A DNA stretch of 23,074 nt from Gnetum montanum (taxonomy: Eukaryota > Streptophyta > Gnetopsida > Gnetales > Gnetaceae), in contig MNCI01016326.1 of assembly GCA_015680685.1 (NCBI GenBank), positions 63,353 through 86,426 of the forward strand, given 5' to 3'. Position 1 is the stretch's first letter. The number at the start of each line of letters is the position of its first letter. Made by a program: the position numbers and the translations under genes. This document shows, in pieces, positions 20,715 to 23,074 of this stretch. The notes under the pieces are model-generated. The model ran no database searches, had not been told where the DNA came from, and was given only the letters and a program-made list of their open reading frames with translations.

Positions 20715-20850
20715 GTCAGGGTGGATGCATGCATGTGCGTCCGTACGATCCTGTAAACAAAAGCAACTAGAGAAAACAATGTTAAATAGCCACTGCAGAA
20801 AACATGAATTGAAATGCACAAGTGAATAGAAAATAATGTGAAAAGGTTCT

Positions 20851-20930
20851 AGTTTAAGGCCTTTTCGGGCCACGTGTTCTAGTTTAAGGCCTTTTCGGGC
20901 CATGGTTTAGTTTAAGGCCTTTTCGGGCCA
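20851..20930 (-). repeat. Three near-identical GGCC stem-loop modules at the gag-protease stop
   Basis: Copies at 20851-20872, 20881-20902 and 20909-20930 read, in element sense, TGGCCCGAAAAGGCC followed by TTAAACTA. The stem is GGCC/GGCC and the loop CGAAAA. The TAA inside the module at 20914-20912 is the stop of the gag-protease frame, so the modules begin inside the coding end. The copies are nearly identical, pointing to recent duplication. Confidence 0.82.
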
Positions 20931-23074
20931 CATGCAAGCGTGCAAGCTAGTGCAATGCAAACTAAGGTGACGTATGCACAACGAACAAAGGTGAAGAGTG
21001 GGCGGGGATTAGACGTGTCTTTGGCCGCAAGGGAGTCTTGATTATGTGGTTGTTTCTTAGTCGGACATGGTCTAGGAGGCGTGCTAGTTTGCTCTAGGAG
21101 GCTTTCAGTTTTTACCCCTTGTTCGGGCATTTTAGCTCTAGGTGTTGTGTTTGTTGTTGTGGGTGTTGCTTCAAGAGGCTCCTCTTCCAAGACCTGTGAC
21201 ATGTCCATGTTGTGGTCAGCTTGAAAAGGAGTGTTGTCGCCATGTATAATGACTTGTCCACCTTCGTATGGAAGGTGGATTTCTTGATGTATCGGTGAGG
21301 AAACGGCTCGTTGTTGTGCTAGCCAAGGTCTACCAAGAATCATGTTGAAACTGGGCATCTCTTCTATGACAGTGAATTCTGCGCTAGTGGGGAATTGTTC
21401 ACCTGCCACAAAGGCTAAGTTGATTGTGCCCTTAACTGTGACACATGATCCATTGAAAGATTTTAAACACATGGTTTTTGTTGGCATGATCTCATCTGCC
21501 ATGCCTAGTTTGTCGATGACGGAGTATAGAACTACGTTTGTTGCCGCACCGTCATCAACGTGCACTCTACGAATGGTACATTGCCCAACACGTACACTAA
21601 TCGATAATGGAGCTGTTGTGACTTCCCCTCGTTTGGGGTTGACTTTAACTGCATCGTCACGGAAGGCTAAGGTGTTGGAACCCAATTCTTGTGGTGTGTG
21701 TTGTGAAATCGTTGCACGGATGGATTCCATGTTAGCAGGGATGTTCTCTGTAACAGGAATGGACGCTAGTGTTTGTGCTAAGGCTTCACGATGAGCCGAT
21801 GACGTCATGACCAGGTCGTACAAACTCATGGTTGTGTTCTTTTGTTTGAGCGTTTGTTTCACCTGGGCCAGTGTAGCTACAAAGTCTGTGTTGTCTGCCA
21901 TTATGTTGGTTGCCTCTGTATGGGTTGAGGGCTTGGGCCTGGTTTGTTTGGGATTAGGGGCAGGGCCCCCAGTGTTTAGTTGTTGTATATTAGGTGTGTC
22001 CTTTGTTTCAGCTGTGGGTATTGTTCGTTGTTCGTTTGTCCTCTTCTGCTGCCATTTGGTAGGCTTATCCGTGTTGTTGGCAGGGTTGACTCTTAAGGGA
22101 GGGGAGGTTGAGATGTTTCCTACGGTTGGGCACTGGGTAGGTGAGGGGCCATCGCGTGGTGGCACCTTTATGACAAATGGTAGTTTGGGAGGTGTCGTTG
22201 TTGTTTGACTAGCTTGTTGTGGCACCTTGATAACGAAGGGTTTCTTTGCTGTTGTCGTTGGTGCAACATGCCAGTTTAACGTCTTAGCGGACGTCTGTGG
22301 TGGTACTTTGACCACAAAGGGTGTTTTCGGTGCTCGGGATTGCATTGAATCTTGCCAGTTTAACGTCTTAGCGGACGTCTGTGGTGGTGGTACTTTGACC
22401 ACGAAAGGTGTCGTCGATGCTCTAGGTGGCACCTTGATGACGATGGGAGGCCCCTTGCTCATGGAGGTGGAGGGGATTGTTGCCTTGCTGGGAGGCACAC
22501 GAATCACAAAAGGTTGCCGCACAGGTTTAGGCTTACTATCTATGCCAATGGAGTTTATGACATAGGGGGCATCGTCTGTGCTCGGTTGATTCAGGGTGTT
22601 GATGTTTAGTTGGCCCCGTTCTATCATTGCTTGTAGATCATCCTTTAACGCACGACAGGTGTCGGTATTGTGACCGGACATTTGGTGGTAGTGACAGAAT
22701 TGGTCTAACTTGAAATGTCGTGGAACCGGGGGCTCATTTGGTGCTGCTAAGGTGGGGTTCCTTAGTAACTCGCAGTACCTATCATGTCGGCGGCGAGCAT
22801 TCTCCGCTGCGTGTTTGTATTGGATTTGCCCAGTTCTAAGGAGTTGCTCTAGGAGTTCTGAAGGTCGTGCAGGTAGAGGTGTGTACTTAGAGCGATCTTT
22901 GCGCTGAAAGTTGGGCCTTAGGGTGGCCCTTGTTTTTGCAGGCGAATTGGTACTAGTGTTAGTTGTTTTTGTGCTTGCGGCTACAGTTTCCATTGTTGTC
23001 TGTTGTTTGGCAACGTGTTGGTTCTTGATAGCCACATAGGCGGGGTCATTGCTGGTTTGCGCAGCTTGTTCAAT
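20912..23074 (-). CDS. gag: Gag-protease polyprotein of element R, intact but cut by the window edge
   Basis: The frame is open for 720 codons from the right edge to TAA at 20914-20912, with no stop or frameshift; the true start is outside. Counting from 23035: YTPLP near residue 50, a zinc knuckle near 110-126 (FCHYHQMSGHNTDTC), and a repeat region near 173-290 with six copies of P[FI]V[IV][KR]VP[PQ]. Then comes a Thr/Pro/Asn-rich linker, and an aspartic protease near 480-600 with VHVDDGAATN and MILGRPWL. The usual D-[ST]-G is D-D-G here; Tat proteases vary at this position. It should encode capsid/nucleocapsid and its processing enzyme. It aligns with the broken gag of element L. No RT follows, so enzymes would have to come from another element. 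It is the only long intact frame in the window. Confidence 0.9.
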   Translation of the reverse strand: MEQAAQTSNDPAYVAIKNQHVAKQQTTMETVAASTKTTNTSTNSPAKTRATLRPNFQRKDRSKYTPLPARPSELLEQLLRTGQIQYKHAAENARRRHDRYCELLRNPTLAAPNEPPVPRHFKLDQFCHYHQMSGHNTDTCRALKDDLQAMIERGQLNINTLNQPSTDDAPYVINSIGIDSKPKPVRQPFVIRVPPSKATIPSTSMSKGPPIVIKVPPRASTTPFVVKVPPPQTSAKTLNWQDSMQSRAPKTPFVVKVPPQTSAKTLNWHVAPTTTAKKPFVIKVPQQASQTTTTPPKLPFVIKVPPRDGPSPTQCPTVGNISTSPPLRVNPANNTDKPTKWQQKRTNEQRTIPTAETKDTPNIQQLNTGGPAPNPKQTRPKPSTHTEATNIMADNTDFVATLAQVKQTLKQKNTTMSLYDLVMTSSAHREALAQTLASIPVTENIPANMESIRATISQHTPQELGSNTLAFRDDAVKVNPKRGEVTTAPLSISVRVGQCTIRRVHVDDGAATNVVLYSVIDKLGMADEIMPTKTMCLKSFNGSCVTVKGTINLAFVAGEQFPTSAEFTVIEEMPSFNMILGRPWLAQQRAVSSPIHQEIHLPYEGGQVIIHGDNTPFQADHNMDMSQVLEEEPLEATPTTTNTTPRAKMPEQGVKTESLLEQTSTPPRPCPTKKQPHNQDSLAAKDTSNPRPLFTFVRCAYVTLVCIALACTLACGPKRP
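22160..22512 (-). repeat. Coding repeat PFVIKVPP in the gag linker
   Basis: Six copies of an eight-residue motif (PFVIRVPP, PIVIKVPP, PFVVKVPP twice, PFVIKVPQ, PFVIKVPP), separated by 8-25 variable Ser/Thr/Pro-rich residues. It lies between the zinc knuckle and the protease. It is probably an unstructured linker grown by unequal duplication. Element L leaves the window before the equivalent region, so conservation cannot be judged. Confidence 0.8.
22279..22378 (-). repeat. Two stem-loop modules inside the gag reading frame
   Basis: At 22279-22294 and 22363-22378 the plus strand reads ACGTC-TTAGCG-GACGT, flanked by CCAGTTTA. In element sense this is ACGTC-CGCTAA-GACGT then TAAACTGGC, the same module as in the 3' UTR array. 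Both copies are read in the same frame as TSAKTLNW and follow a KVPP motif. Confidence 0.82.

Larger units (their letters stand above)
17936..23074 (-). mobile_element. Polymerase-less Tat-like element (element R, TR-GAG-like), 3' part
   Basis: Reading the minus strand, an intact gag-protease frame enters at 23074 and stops at 20912. It is followed directly by stem-loop modules, a 3' UTR homologous to that of P, a polypurine tract (19294-19278) and a 3' LTR (19277-17936). In P the corresponding interval holds 3.5 kb of RT, RNase H and integrase; here only about 136 bp separate the modules after the stop (20851) from the 3' UTR array (20714). The 5' LTR lies outside the window. Known non-autonomous plant elements of this layout are called TR-GAG. 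A possible target duplication is GGTCT at 17931-17935. Confidence 0.78.

Noticed and set aside
21342-22565. Three long plus-strand frames opposite the gag-protease gene
   Set aside because: They are antisense shadows of an intact coding region with strong domain evidence. Tat elements can carry antisense genes, but those lie between pol and the 3' LTR.

Overview
The window looks like intergenic sequence from a large, repeat-rich plant nuclear genome. Three related Ty3/gypsy LTR retrotransposons of the Tat (Ogre/Retand-like) lineage sit among decayed host-type or captured coding sequence. The lineage call rests on four features: a gag zinc knuckle of the pattern C-x2-H-x4-H-x4-C, a protease ending in ILGRPWL, a reverse transcriptase with YIDD, and a second RNase H domain between the first RNase H and the integrase. 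No species can be named. I see no rRNA, tRNA or CRISPR.

Layout from left to right. 1-3693 is the 5' end of a minus-strand element (L): broken gag, primer-binding site and 5' LTR. 3702-7418 is a decayed multi-exon gene on the minus strand. Its exons are joined by short GT-AG introns whose phases agree, and its product is not recognised. 7440-9120 is non-coding and contains two tandem arrays (about 46 bp and about 25 bp). About 9170-16461 is a 5'-truncated plus-strand element (P): pol with nine in-frame stops, a structured 3' UTR, polypurine tract and a 2.2-kb 3' LTR with 182-bp tandem repeats. 16469-17893 is an unrecognised minus-strand pseudogene. 17936-23074 is the 3' end of a third, minus-strand element (R): 3' LTR, polypurine tract, 3' UTR, and an uninterrupted gag-protease frame running off the right edge. 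Between protease and 3' UTR it has no reverse transcriptase, RNase H or integrase.

How the parts relate. P and R share their whole 3' UTR, so R looks like a polymerase-less (TR-GAG-like) derivative that keeps gag-protease intact and would need enzymes from a relative such as P. P's own pol is dead, with many stops and an integrase Asp replaced by Asn.

The most unusual signal is a repeated RNA-like module: a short stem, a loop (usually six bases, often CGNNAM) and then AAACTRGC. It occurs 8-9 times in the 3' UTRs of R and P, three times at the gag-protease stop of R, once before pol in P, and twice inside the R gag reading frame. Stem sequences differ between units, and between R and P, mostly in ways that preserve pairing. 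This suggests selection on structure in an element that otherwise looks like ordinary plant retrotransposon DNA.
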